Assembly: GCA_964423575.1 (NCBI GenBank)
Contig: CAYRFF010000006.1
Span: 26,287 to 90,286 of the forward strand
Source of the DNA: CAYRFF01 sp964423575
GTDB taxonomy: Bacteria > Bacteroidota > Bacteroidia > Chitinophagales > Saprospiraceae
Direction of reading: 5' to 3'
DNA length: 64,000 nt
Part shown: one piece after another, positions 52,041 to 60,708 of the stretch
Numbering within the stretch: position 1 is the stretch's first letter
Layout: every line of letters begins with the position of its first letter
The notes under the pieces: generated by a model
What the model was told of the DNA's origin: nothing
The model's database searches: none
What the model saw: the letters and a program-made list of their open reading frames with translations, nothing else
Made by a program: the position numbers and the translations under genes

Positions 52041-54184
52041 TAACGAATCGTCATACCGGCAGAAATATCTCCCGGATTAACAAAATTTAATCTGCCGTTC
52101 TCATCTTCACTCATAAGAATCATCCCATGTGACAACACACCACGCAATTCCTTGGGTTGCAGGTTTACAAGAACGCAGACTTTCTGTCCGATGATTTCCT
52201 CGGGCTTATACTGCTCTGCAATTCCTGAGACTACTGTACGCGTTTCATATCCCACATCTACCTCGAGTTTCAGCAGTTTATCTGCCTTCTTAACGGGTTC
52301 CGCGTGTACAATAGTTCCTGATCGAATATCCATTTTCATAAAGTCGGGAAATTCTATCTCCGCTTTCTGTTCTGCGTAATTTATTTTTCCTGCATCGTCC
52401 GCCATCACAATTGTCTGTTCTGCTTCAAGTTTATCAATCTGCACCTGAATTATTTCATCATCCAATCTGGAGAATAAGTGATTTACATCATTGAGTTTAT
52501 GACCTGCAGGCAATGGATGTTCTCCTTCTGCCAGCGCCATGAGCATAGCGTCGAGTTCTCCATTTTCCTCAATTGCAGCCATATTTAACATAGAGCGCAA
52601 CTCACCGGATTTATGCGGCATAAATGGATGCATACACAGAGACAATGCTGCCACATACTGTATTGCCAGGTTCATAATAGCCTTTACGGCCTCCGGATCT
52701 TCCTTCTGTAGTTTCCACGGCTCATTAAACTGCAACAATTGATTTCCATGAGCAGAAATCTTCATCATTGATTGTAGAGCTGTACGGAAATCAAATTTCC
52801 TCAATGCTTCGCACTCATCCTGAATCAGATCAAAAAGATCGATTAGTTCAGAATCATGGAAGGAATCTTCTTCACTATCAGCGGCTGAAATCATCATTGA
52901 ATCCGGGTCAAAGTCCGGTACAACTCCATCGTAATATTTATGGGTAAGAACCATTACGCGGTTGACAAAATTGGCGAAGTTGTTTACCAGTTCCGAGTTC
53001 ACGTGCTCCTGAAATTCATTCCAGGTAAAATTGGAATCTCTTGATTCCGGCATTTTCCTCGTCAGGCTGTAGCGCAATTCGTCTATATAATCGCCCATAT
53101 CGCTTATATAGTCCTTCACCCATACTGCCCAGTTACGGGAGGTAGAAATCTTCTTGTCTTCGAGGTTCATAAACTGATTGGCAGGTACGTTAATCGGCAG
53201 ATTATATTTACCATGCGCTTTTAAAATTGCAGGGAAAATCAGACAGTGAAACACGATGTTGTCTTTTCCGATAAAATGAATCAGAGCAGAATCTTCACTT
53301 TGCCAGTAATCTTTCCAATCAAATCCCTTTTCCTCAGCCAGTGCCTTGGTGGCAGAAATATAACCTATCGGCGCATCTAGCCATACATACATCTTCTTGC
53401 CTTCGGAACCTTCAATTTCTGAAGGAACATCGACACCCCAGTCAAGATCTCTTGTCATGGACCTAGGTTGAAGTCCTGTGTCTATCCAGGACATACACTG
53501 TCCGAGTACATGAGGCTTCCATTCTTCCGGATTATGGTGAAATTCTCCTTCCAGAGTACCTTTCTCAATCCACTCTTTCAACCATTCCTCATCCTTGTCC
53601 AGTGGCAGGAACCAATGCGTCGTTTCTCTCAGCACGGGCTTGGAATTGGTAAGTGTGGATATGGGATTAATCAGGTCTGTGGGGCTCAGAGAAGAACCAC
53701 ACTTTTCACACTGGTCACCGTATGCTTCCTTGTAACCACACTTAGGACATTCTCCCTTAATATATCTGTCTGCCAGAAATTGTCCGGCTTCTTCATCGTA
53801 ATACTGCTCGGAAGTCATTTCCTCAAAGACTCCGTTATTGTATAGTTGCATAAAGAATTCCTGCGATGTTTCATGGTGTAACGGTGCTGAAGTACGATGA
53901 TACATATCGAAGGAAATTCCTACAGCGCTGAAGGTTTTCTTAAATTCTTCATGATATTTATCCACAATTTCCCTCGGGCTCACTCCCTCTTTTCTCGCTC
54001 TCATCGTTATTGCAGCTCCGTTTTCATCCGAGCCACAGATATATAAAATATCTTTTCCTACCAGTCGCATAAAACGCACATAAATGTCCGCAGACAAGTA
54101 TGCACCGGTAAGGTGTCCTATGTGTAGGGGGCCATTGGCATAGGGTAATGCAGAAGTAATCAGATATCGCTTCGGTCTATTCAT
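52040..54184 (-). CDS. metG: Methionyl-tRNA synthetase
   Basis: Class I synthetase charging tRNA-Met. HIGH motif at residues 21-24, a zinc knuckle CPKCGYKEAYGDQCEKCG, the KMSKS-equivalent KISTSR, and a C-terminal Trbp111-like tRNA-binding domain (MDIRSGTIVHAEPVKKADKL to the end). At 714 residues it is the two-domain form common in Bacteroidota. It is transcribed into lnt with a 1-bp overlap (52040). Confidence 0.96.
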   Translation of the reverse strand: MNRPKRYLITSALPYANGPLHIGHLTGAYLSADIYVRFMRLVGKDILYICGSDENGAAITMRARKEGVSPREIVDKYHEEFKKTFSAVGISFDMYHRTSAPLHHETSQEFFMQLYNNGVFEEMTSEQYYDEEAGQFLADRYIKGECPKCGYKEAYGDQCEKCGSSLSPTDLINPISTLTNSKPVLRETTHWFLPLDKDEEWLKEWIEKGTLEGEFHHNPEEWKPHVLGQCMSWIDTGLQPRSMTRDLDWGVDVPSEIEGSEGKKMYVWLDAPIGYISATKALAEEKGFDWKDYWQSEDSALIHFIGKDNIVFHCLIFPAILKAHGKYNLPINVPANQFMNLEDKKISTSRNWAVWVKDYISDMGDYIDELRYSLTRKMPESRDSNFTWNEFQEHVNSELVNNFANFVNRVMVLTHKYYDGVVPDFDPDSMMISAADSEEDSFHDSELIDLFDLIQDECEALRKFDFRTALQSMMKISAHGNQLLQFNEPWKLQKEDPEAVKAIMNLAIQYVAALSLCMHPFMPHKSGELRSMLNMAAIEENGELDAMLMALAEGEHPLPAGHKLNDVNHLFSRLDDEIIQVQIDKLEAEQTIVMADDAGKINYAEQKAEIEFPDFMKMDIRSGTIVHAEPVKKADKLLKLEVDVGYETRTVVSGIAEQYKPEEIIGQKVCVLVNLQPKELRGVLSHGMILMSEDENGRLNFVNPGDISAGMTIR

Positions 54185-54358
54185 GCTGCTGTGATTTTAA
54201 ACCGCGAATATACTACAATCTTGCGGAAGGTAGTTTATATCAAGCCTCTGAATTAGCAATGACATAAAGAAAAGAGCATAAATATTCCCCTATTCTTACT
54301 GACATCAGTCTGTAGCCATTTAACCTGAGAGAATTAAAACGATTGTATCCGTGTTTAA

Positions 54359-55174
54359 TTAACCGCCTATTTCGCCGGCACACTGTTCTGCGATACGTGT
54401 AATCCCACGTTCATCAGTATCAGCTTCCATAAAGGATCCATAGGTCATCTCACATTTCTGAAGCATACAATTGATAAAAGCTGATTTAAACTGCCCAAAG
54501 TTGTCCAGCTCAGGAACATTATTCATTGTCTGAATAAATAATTGCTTGTCTGCCTCTGACCAATTTCCACGTTGACTGTCACTTGAAAAGAGTAAACCAT
54601 AACATTCTGCACCTAGTTTAGTTACACCTTCTTCATCGCGGTCCATGATTTCATAAGAAGGATAATTTATTTCACACTTAGCTAAAAAACAATAGATCCA
54701 ATCCATCTTTTGATCTCCAAAATTATCTAATTCAGGGACATCCAAAAGCTCCTTGATAAAGCGGCTTCTTTCTGCATCTGACCACCTTTTATCCGTTGAA
54801 TTATATTGGTTATAATATTCTTGCTTTGGCGTAATCGTTATAGAACCATCATTTCTATTTCCTCTGGCACCGGAATTAGGGTTTTGCGAATACACATATC
54901 GCGTACACTCTTCTGCAAGCCTGGGAACACCTATTTCATCCTGATTAGCAGCAGCAAAAGATGCATAATTCTGCTCTAATTTTTCCAGATAGCAGTTAAT
55001 CCAATCCTGTTTTCGTTCACCGAATGCATCCAATTCCGGCACATCCTTCATTTCGTTAAAAAAACTATTTCTTTCTGCTGCAGTCCATTGCGCAGAAACT
55101 TGTCCTACCTGAGTATAGCCTATAAAAAACATGATTAAAAGCAGGTGAAACGGGAACTTTAAAGATATTCTCAT
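54359..55174 (-). CDS. Secreted protein with three tandem cysteine-bearing repeats
   Basis: 271 residues with a signal peptide (LLIMFFIGYTQVGQVSAQ). The mature protein is three copies of a ~65-residue unit: W(T/S)xAExxxFxxExxDVPELDxFGxxKxDWIxC, then EYNYxSF-like YASF/YPSY/YGSF, D-x-DExGVxxLAExC. Each repeat holds two Cys. The fold is unknown to me, but the conserved DVPELDNFG and the Cys pairs suggest a small stable disulfide domain, exported to the periplasm or beyond. The gene stands alone between metG and the IscA-type gene. Confidence 0.72.
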   Translation of the reverse strand: MRISLKFPFHLLLIMFFIGYTQVGQVSAQWTAAERNSFFNEMKDVPELDAFGERKQDWINCYLEKLEQNYASFAAANQDEIGVPRLAEECTRYVYSQNPNSGARGNRNDGSITITPKQEYYNQYNSTDKRWSDAERSRFIKELLDVPELDNFGDQKMDWIYCFLAKCEINYPSYEIMDRDEEGVTKLGAECYGLLFSSDSQRGNWSEADKQLFIQTMNNVPELDNFGQFKSAFINCMLQKCEMTYGSFMEADTDERGITRIAEQCAGEIGG

Positions 55175-55407
55175 AATAAAAGATTTTGGGAAGCGTACCT
55201 CCGGGTTTTTAAATAAACGGAACTAGAAAACTGCGATTTGCAAGTGGTTCCTATACAATTTACCTAGTGCCTCTTCATTCGCATGAATGTCCCATTAAGA
55301 AACACCGCAAATCAAACATAAGAATTTGTCAGAATATATTTAAGGACAGTTACGTTTAAAAATATCAGATGGATATTAATACTACTGATTAATTCCCGTT
55401 CTGAACT

Positions 55408-55415
55408 TATATTTG
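55408..55415 (+). promoter_or_regulatory. -7 promoter element TATATTTG upstream of the IscA-type gene
   Basis: Full TAnnTTTG match 24 bp before the start codon at 55439. The expected start site leaves a leader of about 17 nt. -33 box weak (CTGA). Confidence 0.5.
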
Positions 55416-55438
55416 TACTCTGTTGTTAGGCAGATTGA

Positions 55439-55813
55439 ATGTTAAAAGATTTTAAAAAAATGATGACTGACAGAACAAGTCCTGTTTCATTGACTGATTT
55501 AGCTGCGGAGCACCTAAAAAATCAGATGCTTGCACAGGATATTCCGGTTGAGCACGGACTGCGCGTAGGTGTTGAAGATGGAGGGTGTAGTGGATTATCC
55601 TATGTATTGGGTTTCAGTAAAGCTCAAGAAACGGATGAACAGTATGAAGTAAAAGGCGTAAAGATCCTGATGGAAAGAGCGCATATAATTTACCTGCAAG
55701 GAATGCAAATAGATTATGAAGCGGGCATAAGGGAACAAGGTTTCCGATTCAGCAATCCCAACGCCACCGGCACTTGTACTTGTGGGTCTTCTTTTTCGGC
55801 AGAAGAGCATTGA
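55439..55813 (+). CDS. Iron-sulfur cluster assembly A-type protein (IscA/SufA/ErpA)
   Basis: 124 residues with the three conserved Cys of A-type carriers: DGGCSGLSY and the C-terminal GTCTCGSSF. A-type proteins transfer Fe-S clusters to target apoproteins. An internal Met pair (residues 8-9) is an alternative start; the promoter position favours 55439. It is followed after 53 bp by a lipoprotein gene on the same strand; the rest of the isc/suf genes are not here. Confidence 0.92.
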   Translation: MLKDFKKMMTDRTSPVSLTDLAAEHLKNQMLAQDIPVEHGLRVGVEDGGCSGLSYVLGFSKAQETDEQYEVKGVKILMERAHIIYLQGMQIDYEAGIREQGFRFSNPNATGTCTCGSSFSAEEH

Positions 55814-55866
55814 TATTTGACGAAAGTCTATAAATAATAATTAAAATAACTAACTAAATACCGTTT

Positions 55867-57027
55867 ATGAGATTCTTGTATTTCTTAATTCCCGCCCTGC
55901 TCCTGGCAGTAGGTGCATGTACTCCCAAAAAGGCGCAAGTAGCGACAAGTAATGATATTATTTATATTCCCAGCGAGCAAGATGATTGCTTTCACGCATA
56001 TCAGGACATTCATTGTCTCGCATATACAACAGCAGCAGGCAGTGATGAGATTCTGGTGCACAAGGGTGAGATTAAGGGATTTGATTATGAAGAAGGTTAC
56101 AGCTATGTCATAGAAGTAAGCAAGGAATCCAAGGACGGTGTTCATACAGGAAACTGGATACTGACTAAGGTGATTGAGAAGAATTATGATCCGGATGCAT
56201 ACCAGGTTCCGGAAAACATCACAGCAAATTACTACAAAAACGCGCGTATCAAACTGGATAAAAGCACGCAATTCTACTCCAAGATTGTTCCGGGTTCAGG
56301 CCTAGTCCTTGAATTCAAGAGGAAAGCAGCTTATGACAGACGTATTGCCGATGCTAATCTGACTGAAATCGTCTTAATCGAAATAGAAAATCAGGATGGA
56401 GATTTTACAATCAATGGAATTAAAGAGGCTGTTCAGGCATATTATTCCAAGCTCTGCTTCTGCGAATATACCGGTCCGGCTCCGATGAATGATTTTACCG
56501 TAACCGGGAAAAAGGTCGGTGACAAATATGAAATAGACATTCAGATTCCTCCTCAGAATATGGATCTTATCAATATGGGAGTAACGCTTGAAAACATTCC
56601 TTATGTGAGAGAAACACGTAATTTCAAGGCAGAATATTCACAAGGCTCTGTCTTTGATCTGATTCAGGAAGAAACCAGTGCCAGCAACCCTTATGCCAAT
56701 CTTCAAGGAGCATGGGAACTGGAGCAACTGGATGGGAAACAAGCCGCTGAACTGGTATCAGACTGGGACTTGCCGCTTATTGAGCTCCAGCTAGATGAAC
56801 TCGTATATTTTGGGAATGACGGTTGTAACCTCATCCGTGGGAACCTTGTAGTCGAGGGTAAATCAATCTTCTTTGAGTCAGGGATATCAACTCGTAAATA
56901 CTGCGAAGGTGCGATTGACACAGAGTTCATGAATGCTTTCACCAAGGTCAACAGTTATCAACTCGTTGCGGACAGATTGATACTGATGAAGGATCAGAAA
57001 GCCCTGATGGTTTTAAAGAAAAAATAA
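55867..57027 (+). CDS. Lipoprotein with DUF4377 and META domains
   Basis: 386 residues. Signal ends in lipobox (VGAC). A DUF4377-like region (residues ~50-110, ILVHKGEIKGFDYEEGYSYVIEVSKE) is followed by an unassigned middle and a C-terminal META (HslJ-like) domain from ANLQGAWELEQLDGK to the end, with GNDGCN and SCRKYC-like CEGAIDTEFMNAFTKV. META-domain lipoproteins are often linked to outer-membrane stress or motility, but the role here is unknown. The dispersed 12-mer starts one base after its stop codon. Confidence 0.82.
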   Translation: MRFLYFLIPALLLAVGACTPKKAQVATSNDIIYIPSEQDDCFHAYQDIHCLAYTTAAGSDEILVHKGEIKGFDYEEGYSYVIEVSKESKDGVHTGNWILTKVIEKNYDPDAYQVPENITANYYKNARIKLDKSTQFYSKIVPGSGLVLEFKRKAAYDRRIADANLTEIVLIEIENQDGDFTINGIKEAVQAYYSKLCFCEYTGPAPMNDFTVTGKKVGDKYEIDIQIPPQNMDLINMGVTLENIPYVRETRNFKAEYSQGSVFDLIQEETSASNPYANLQGAWELEQLDGKQAAELVSDWDLPLIELQLDELVYFGNDGCNLIRGNLVVEGKSIFFESGISTRKYCEGAIDTEFMNAFTKVNSYQLVADRLILMKDQKALMVLKKK

Positions 57028-57039
57028 GCTTTCGCAAAT
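57028..57039 (-). repeat. Dispersed 12-mer, copy 17 (N=A)
   Basis: Exact minus-strand copy beginning immediately after the stop of the META-domain gene and 26 bp before exonuclease III. It is the last copy in the window; none is seen in the remaining 7 kb. Confidence 0.85.
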
Positions 57040-57065
57040 AAGCGAATCAGAAGAAAAATCTGTCT

Positions 57066-57830
57066 ATGCGCATCATAAGTTATAATGTAAACGGCATCCG
57101 TGCCGCTATTACTAAGGGTTTAATTGACTGGATACTGGAAGGGGATTACGATATTATCAGTATCCAAGAAACTAAGGCGACACCGGACCAGGTGGATATC
57201 AGCAAATTAACTGATAATGGTTATCATGCTTTCTGGCATTCGGCTGCAAAGAAAGGTTATTCGGGTACATTGACTCTGACAAAAGTAGAACCGAAACTAG
57301 TCGATCGCGGAATAGGAAACGACTTTTATTTCAATGAAGGTCGCGTTCTAAGATCGGAGTTTGAGGATTTCACGCATTTCAACATTTATTTCCCCTCCGG
57401 GACCAGTGGAGACGAACGTCAGGCGGTGAAAATGCAGTTTTTGGATGATATCCTCGACTATATGAACGAGTATAAGAAGACTCAACCCAATCTCATTATC
57501 TCCGGCGATTACAATATCGCTCACACGGAAAATGATATCCATAACCCGGTGGCCAATAAGAATACTTCCGGTTTTAAACCTGAAGAACGAGCCTGGCTGA
57601 CCAAGTGGTTTGACAGCGGATTCACCGATGCATTTCGTTCGCAATATCCGGAAAAGACACAATACAGCTGGTGGTCCTACCGCGCCCGTGCCCGTGAACG
57701 GAACAAGGGTTGGAGGATAGACTACCACTCCGTCTCCAACAATATGGCCGACAAAATCAAAGACGCCTATATGCTGACTGATGTCGTACATTCGGATCAT
57801 TGTCCGGTGTATATGGAGATAAAGCTGTAG
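57066..57830 (+). CDS. xth: Exodeoxyribonuclease III
   Basis: 254-residue apurinic/apyrimidinic endonuclease of base-excision repair, exonuclease III family (EEP fold). Motifs in order: NVNGIRAAI, SIQETKA (metal-binding Glu), LIISGDYNIAHTENDI (catalytic Asp/Asn), and SDHCPVYMEI (catalytic His). The full length is present with start MRIISYNVNG. Confidence 0.95.
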   Translation: MRIISYNVNGIRAAITKGLIDWILEGDYDIISIQETKATPDQVDISKLTDNGYHAFWHSAAKKGYSGTLTLTKVEPKLVDRGIGNDFYFNEGRVLRSEFEDFTHFNIYFPSGTSGDERQAVKMQFLDDILDYMNEYKKTQPNLIISGDYNIAHTENDIHNPVANKNTSGFKPEERAWLTKWFDSGFTDAFRSQYPEKTQYSWWSYRARARERNKGWRIDYHSVSNNMADKIKDAYMLTDVVHSDHCPVYMEIKL

Positions 57831-58016
57831 AAATCACCTCCCGCTGATCTCGCTGATTATCGCAGATTGTTGTTTCTAGGCTCTGCGTATATCTGCGCTA
57901 TCTGCGGGTGACTTATAACTGGTGATCTCTTGATTTAGTGATCGGGTGATATAATTTTGCCTGATTTAGTGGAGTCTAGTGTTAGGATTTGCAGGGGTAA
58001 TAAGATTTCAATTATC
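57831..58016. other. Non-coding gap with iterated CTGCG blocks
   Basis: After the xth stop there are GCTGAT and CTGCG repeated several times (57842-57910), then an AT-rich stretch. The pattern recalls dispersed CTGCG/ATCTGCG-type repeats found in many bacterial genomes. No gene and no strong terminator. Confidence 0.4.
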
Positions 58017-58049
58017 AAAAGCCAGAAAACCCTTATATTAGCAGAGATA
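58017..58049 (+). repeat. 33-bp direct repeat, left copy
   Basis: The segment starts AAAAGCCAGAAAACCC and ends TATTAGCAGAGATA; the right copy at 59754-59786 differs at 2 positions. It contains TATATTAG, close to a -7 box, so it could be a duplicated promoter as well as a boundary repeat. Confidence 0.75.
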
Positions 58050-58145
58050 TAAGGCTTAAAACTAATGGAGACATGGTTACATAAGCTTAAGTAATAATTT
58101 TTACTCAACGTATTAATAGTTTTTGAGTATTAAATATACTAAAGG

Positions 58146-58625
58146 ATGGGACTTGAAATTATTACGGATGAATTAATTGGCAAGTTGCTTAAAACTGAGA
58201 AAACTGTCGATAACCCAGGAGCAAGAAAGAAAAAAGACTCTGGAAATGAAAGAGTTAATTACAACCTTTCAGACACTGATGGAAATCATTTTAAGTTGTA
58301 TTTACGTCAAAATTATAACCCGGGAATGCAAGATTCGTTCTCTTGTGGCTTAGCTTATGTGATGCCAAGTGGAGAAACTTTTACACTCGTCAGATACAAC
58401 GGACCAGCTCATAATCACTTCAATAAGCTAGAAAAAGAAAAAATTGGCTTAGTTTCACACATTCACAGAGCAACTAAACGTTATTTAGATAATACCGGAA
58501 AGGCAGACGGGCATGCTACAGCAACAAATCGATTTATCACGTTGGAAGGAGCTTTGTTTTGTCTGATTAATGATTGTAACATTAAGGGATTAACAGCAAA
58601 ACCTGATAGTCCTACTTTATTTTAA
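58146..58625 (+). CDS. Small protein of a DUF1828-associated cassette (DUF6978-like)
   Basis: 159 residues. The N-terminus (ITDELIGKLLKTEKTVDNPG) and the GPAHNHFNKLEKEKI and HIHRATKRYL blocks resemble the small proteins encoded next to DUF1828/DUF1829 genes (DUF6978-type); this family link is from memory and uncertain. Histidines in NHFN and HIH could be catalytic. It opens a three-gene set with 5- and 4-bp spacings or overlaps, so one transcript is likely. Not a known housekeeping gene. Confidence 0.6.
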   Translation: MGLEIITDELIGKLLKTEKTVDNPGARKKKDSGNERVNYNLSDTDGNHFKLYLRQNYNPGMQDSFSCGLAYVMPSGETFTLVRYNGPAHNHFNKLEKEKIGLVSHIHRATKRYLDNTGKADGHATATNRFITLEGALFCLINDCNIKGLTAKPDSPTLF

Positions 58626-58630
58626 TTGTT

Positions 58631-59419
58631 ATGAATAAGACTACCATAAATTTTGAAAAACTTGAAAAAGCTCTCAGTGATCAATTCTGCAAAGAAATAC
58701 AAATCACAGAAATGGGTGATAGTTTACTAAGGGTAGAAACTCCCTTCTATTTTCCTGACGGAGATCCTTATCAGATTTATCTTTCAGAAATCCCATCAGG
58801 CGGATTCAGAGTTTCTGATATGGGGCATACGCTTATGCAAATAAGTTATGAAAACGATATTGATCTTTTCCGAAAAGGGACGCGAGGCAATCTTTTGGAA
58901 CAAATTCAAACCGAACTAGGGCTACAAGAAGATGACGGCAGTTTTTATATTGAATCAACACTGAGCGAAGTCCCATCAAATGTCTTTAAACTAGGTCAAG
59001 GAATAACGAAAATATATGACTTGACGTTTCTGAACCGCGCACGAGTCGAGAACACATTTTATGAAGATCTGGAGGAACGTATATACAACATTGTAGATTC
59101 AGATAAAATCACGAAAGATTATGTGTATTCTAAAATGGAGAATGCATCCGATTACCCTATAGACTATATGATTCAAGGAAAAGGCCTTCCTTTATTTTTA
59201 TTTGGTGTTGCTAACAAGGATAAGGCTCGACTTATAACAATTGTATTGGAGCGATTGAATAGATTTAATGTGGAATTTGAATCTCTAATTATTTTCCAAG
59301 ACTATGATAATATTCCAAAGAATGATGGGAAAAGGCTTATGAATATCGCAGGGGAAATGATCAGTTCCTTGGATGCGGACAAAGATTTACAGCGAAAGAT
59401 CTTAAAAAGAGTCGCATGA
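58631..59419 (+). CDS. DUF1828/DUF1829 domain protein
   Basis: 262 residues. N-terminal DUF1828-like block (FYFPDGDPYQIYLSEIPSGGFRVSDMGHTLMQIS) and a C-terminal part matching DUF1829 (ATSDYPIDYMIQ-like ASDYPIDYMIQGKGLPLFLFG and LNRFNVEFESLIIFQD). Such proteins occur in accessory, phage- or plasmid-linked regions, often next to small toxin-antitoxin-like partners. Biochemical activity is not established. It starts 5 bp after the preceding gene and overlaps the next by 4 bp. Confidence 0.7.
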   Translation: MNKTTINFEKLEKALSDQFCKEIQITEMGDSLLRVETPFYFPDGDPYQIYLSEIPSGGFRVSDMGHTLMQISYENDIDLFRKGTRGNLLEQIQTELGLQEDDGSFYIESTLSEVPSNVFKLGQGITKIYDLTFLNRARVENTFYEDLEERIYNIVDSDKITKDYVYSKMENASDYPIDYMIQGKGLPLFLFGVANKDKARLITIVLERLNRFNVEFESLIIFQDYDNIPKNDGKRLMNIAGEMISSLDADKDLQRKILKRVA

Positions 59420-59676
59420 AGAAGAAGAATTTAAAACCATTTACAATTGAAGAGCTCAATGAGCGTATAGAACAATCTGAAAAAGATTTTGAGGAGGGTC
59501 GATATAAATCAACAGCTGAATTACTCGGAAAATATAGTACAGAAGACAACACTCTATATCTCACTTCTCGAGAAGAAAAAGACGCCATTTCCGAAGCCAG
59601 AGAACAGATTAAAAACAAGGAAACTATTGCAAATTCTGCTTTACAGAAAGAAATCTCAGAATGGCTAGAGATATAA
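59416..59676 (+). CDS. Small antitoxin-like protein
   Basis: 86 residues, basic N-terminus (MKKKNLKPFTIEELNERIEQSEKDFEEGRY) then helical and charged. The phrase FTIEELNERIEQSEKDFEEGRY matches the helix-turn pattern of short Bacteroidota antitoxins, and the C-terminal QKEISEWLEI is typical of their end. No toxin ORF follows within 150 bp; the next gene is the MerTP-like transporter. It could be an orphan antitoxin or the third subunit of the DUF1828 cassette. Confidence 0.55.
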   Translation: MKKKNLKPFTIEELNERIEQSEKDFEEGRYKSTAELLGKYSTEDNTLYLTSREEKDAISEAREQIKNKETIANSALQKEISEWLEI

Positions 59677-59753
59677 TGGTGGAGACTTATCAGATCTTCA
59701 CAACCCCTATAAATTTATCGTAAAACCTTACATCCAGTTTTCTTATACAGAGT

Positions 59754-59786
59754 AAAAGCCAGAAAATCCTTATATTAGCATAGATA
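59754..59786 (+). repeat. 33-bp direct repeat, right copy
   Basis: Second copy with two differences (T for C at the 14th, T for G at the 28th position). It sits 38 bp before the MerTP-like gene. Both copies flank the DUF1828-type cassette. Confidence 0.75.
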
Positions 59787-59823
59787 ACCGGTTTAAAGGT
59801 TACTATAACATAGCAACAGAAAA

Positions 59824-60426
59824 ATGAAATCAGGAAATAAACTCGCAGGACTCGGATTATTAACGGCAATATCAGCTTCGTTGTGCTGTATTACTCCAGT
59901 ACTGGCTTTGCTTGCAGGCACAAGTGGAATCGCCTCCTCTTTCTCCTGGCTTGATCCTTTAAGGCCTTATTTCATCGGCTTGACTGTTCTTGTCCTCGGT
60001 TTCGCTTGGTATCAAAAACTTAAACCACAGAGAGAAATCGATTGTGGCTGCGAGACAGATAAAAGAACTCCTTTCATTCAGACAAATACTTTCCTGGCCA
60101 TTGTTACTGTATTTGCAGGGCTTATGTTGGCATTTCCTAGTTATGCGCATATCTTTTATCCGGATACAGAAAATCAGTATAACATCATAGACGAGTCAAA
60201 GATTCAGATAACAGAATTTATGATCAGTGGGATGACTTGCTCGGGATGTGAAGAGCATGTAAGCTATGAAGTAAATAAACTGGAGGGAATTGTCGGCACA
60301 ACTGTTTCCTATGATAATGGAAATGCAATTGTGAAATATGATGTTTCTAAAACCAATATTCAAGAGATAGAAAAAGCTATTGAAAAAACCAGTTATTCCG
60401 TAACCGACATTAAGGATATAAAATGA
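59824..60426 (+). CDS. MerT-MerP fusion-like mercury/metal transporter
   Basis: 200 residues. The N-terminal part is MerT-like: SLCCITPVLALLAGTSG (vicinal Cys21-22), two to three membrane helices, and a middle CGC (IDCGC). The C-terminal ~70 residues are an HMA domain with GMTCSGC (Cys139, Cys142), the MerP metal-binding motif. MerT moves Hg(II) across the inner membrane; MerP binds it. A fused form is known in Bacteroidota. No merA reductase or merR regulator is in the window, so another metal substrate is possible. The 3' end overlaps the next gene by 4 bp. Confidence 0.85.
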   Translation: MKSGNKLAGLGLLTAISASLCCITPVLALLAGTSGIASSFSWLDPLRPYFIGLTVLVLGFAWYQKLKPQREIDCGCETDKRTPFIQTNTFLAIVTVFAGLMLAFPSYAHIFYPDTENQYNIIDESKIQITEFMISGMTCSGCEEHVSYEVNKLEGIVGTTVSYDNGNAIVKYDVSKTNIQEIEKAIEKTSYSVTDIKDIK

Positions 60427-60629
60427 AAACTATCTTAACTTCAACACTCACATGTCCCTTGTGCGGACACAAGAAAGAAGAAACTATGCAGACTGATTCC
60501 TGCATGTTCTTTTATGAATGTGAGAATTGCCTTAAAGTGATAAAACCACTATCCGGCGACTGCTGTGTATATTGCAGCTATGGTACAGTGAAATGTCCGC
60601 CTATTCAAGCAGGGATGCGGTGTTGTTGA
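60423..60629 (+). CDS. GDCCVxC-type small cysteine-rich protein of the mer cluster
   Basis: 68 residues with 11 cysteines, including CPLCG, CENC and SGDCCVYCSYG, followed by KCPPIQ and CC at the C-terminus. GDCCVxC proteins regularly accompany MerT/MerP in Bacteroidota and are annotated as putative heavy-metal resistance proteins; the many Cys suggest metal binding. Overlaps merTP by 4 bp (ATGA), so co-translated. Confidence 0.82.
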   Translation: MKTILTSTLTCPLCGHKKEETMQTDSCMFFYECENCLKVIKPLSGDCCVYCSYGTVKCPPIQAGMRCC

Positions 60630-60708
60630 GGAAGGATAGGATTTGTAGCTGATCAGCTTTACTATTAGTCCTAATATTTAAAAGAAAATATTTTAAATTC
60701 CTGTACCT

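Noticed and set aside
54217..54229. CTTGCGGAAGG as another copy of the dispersed word
   Set aside because: Matches only 8 of 11 fixed positions; kept out of the count.
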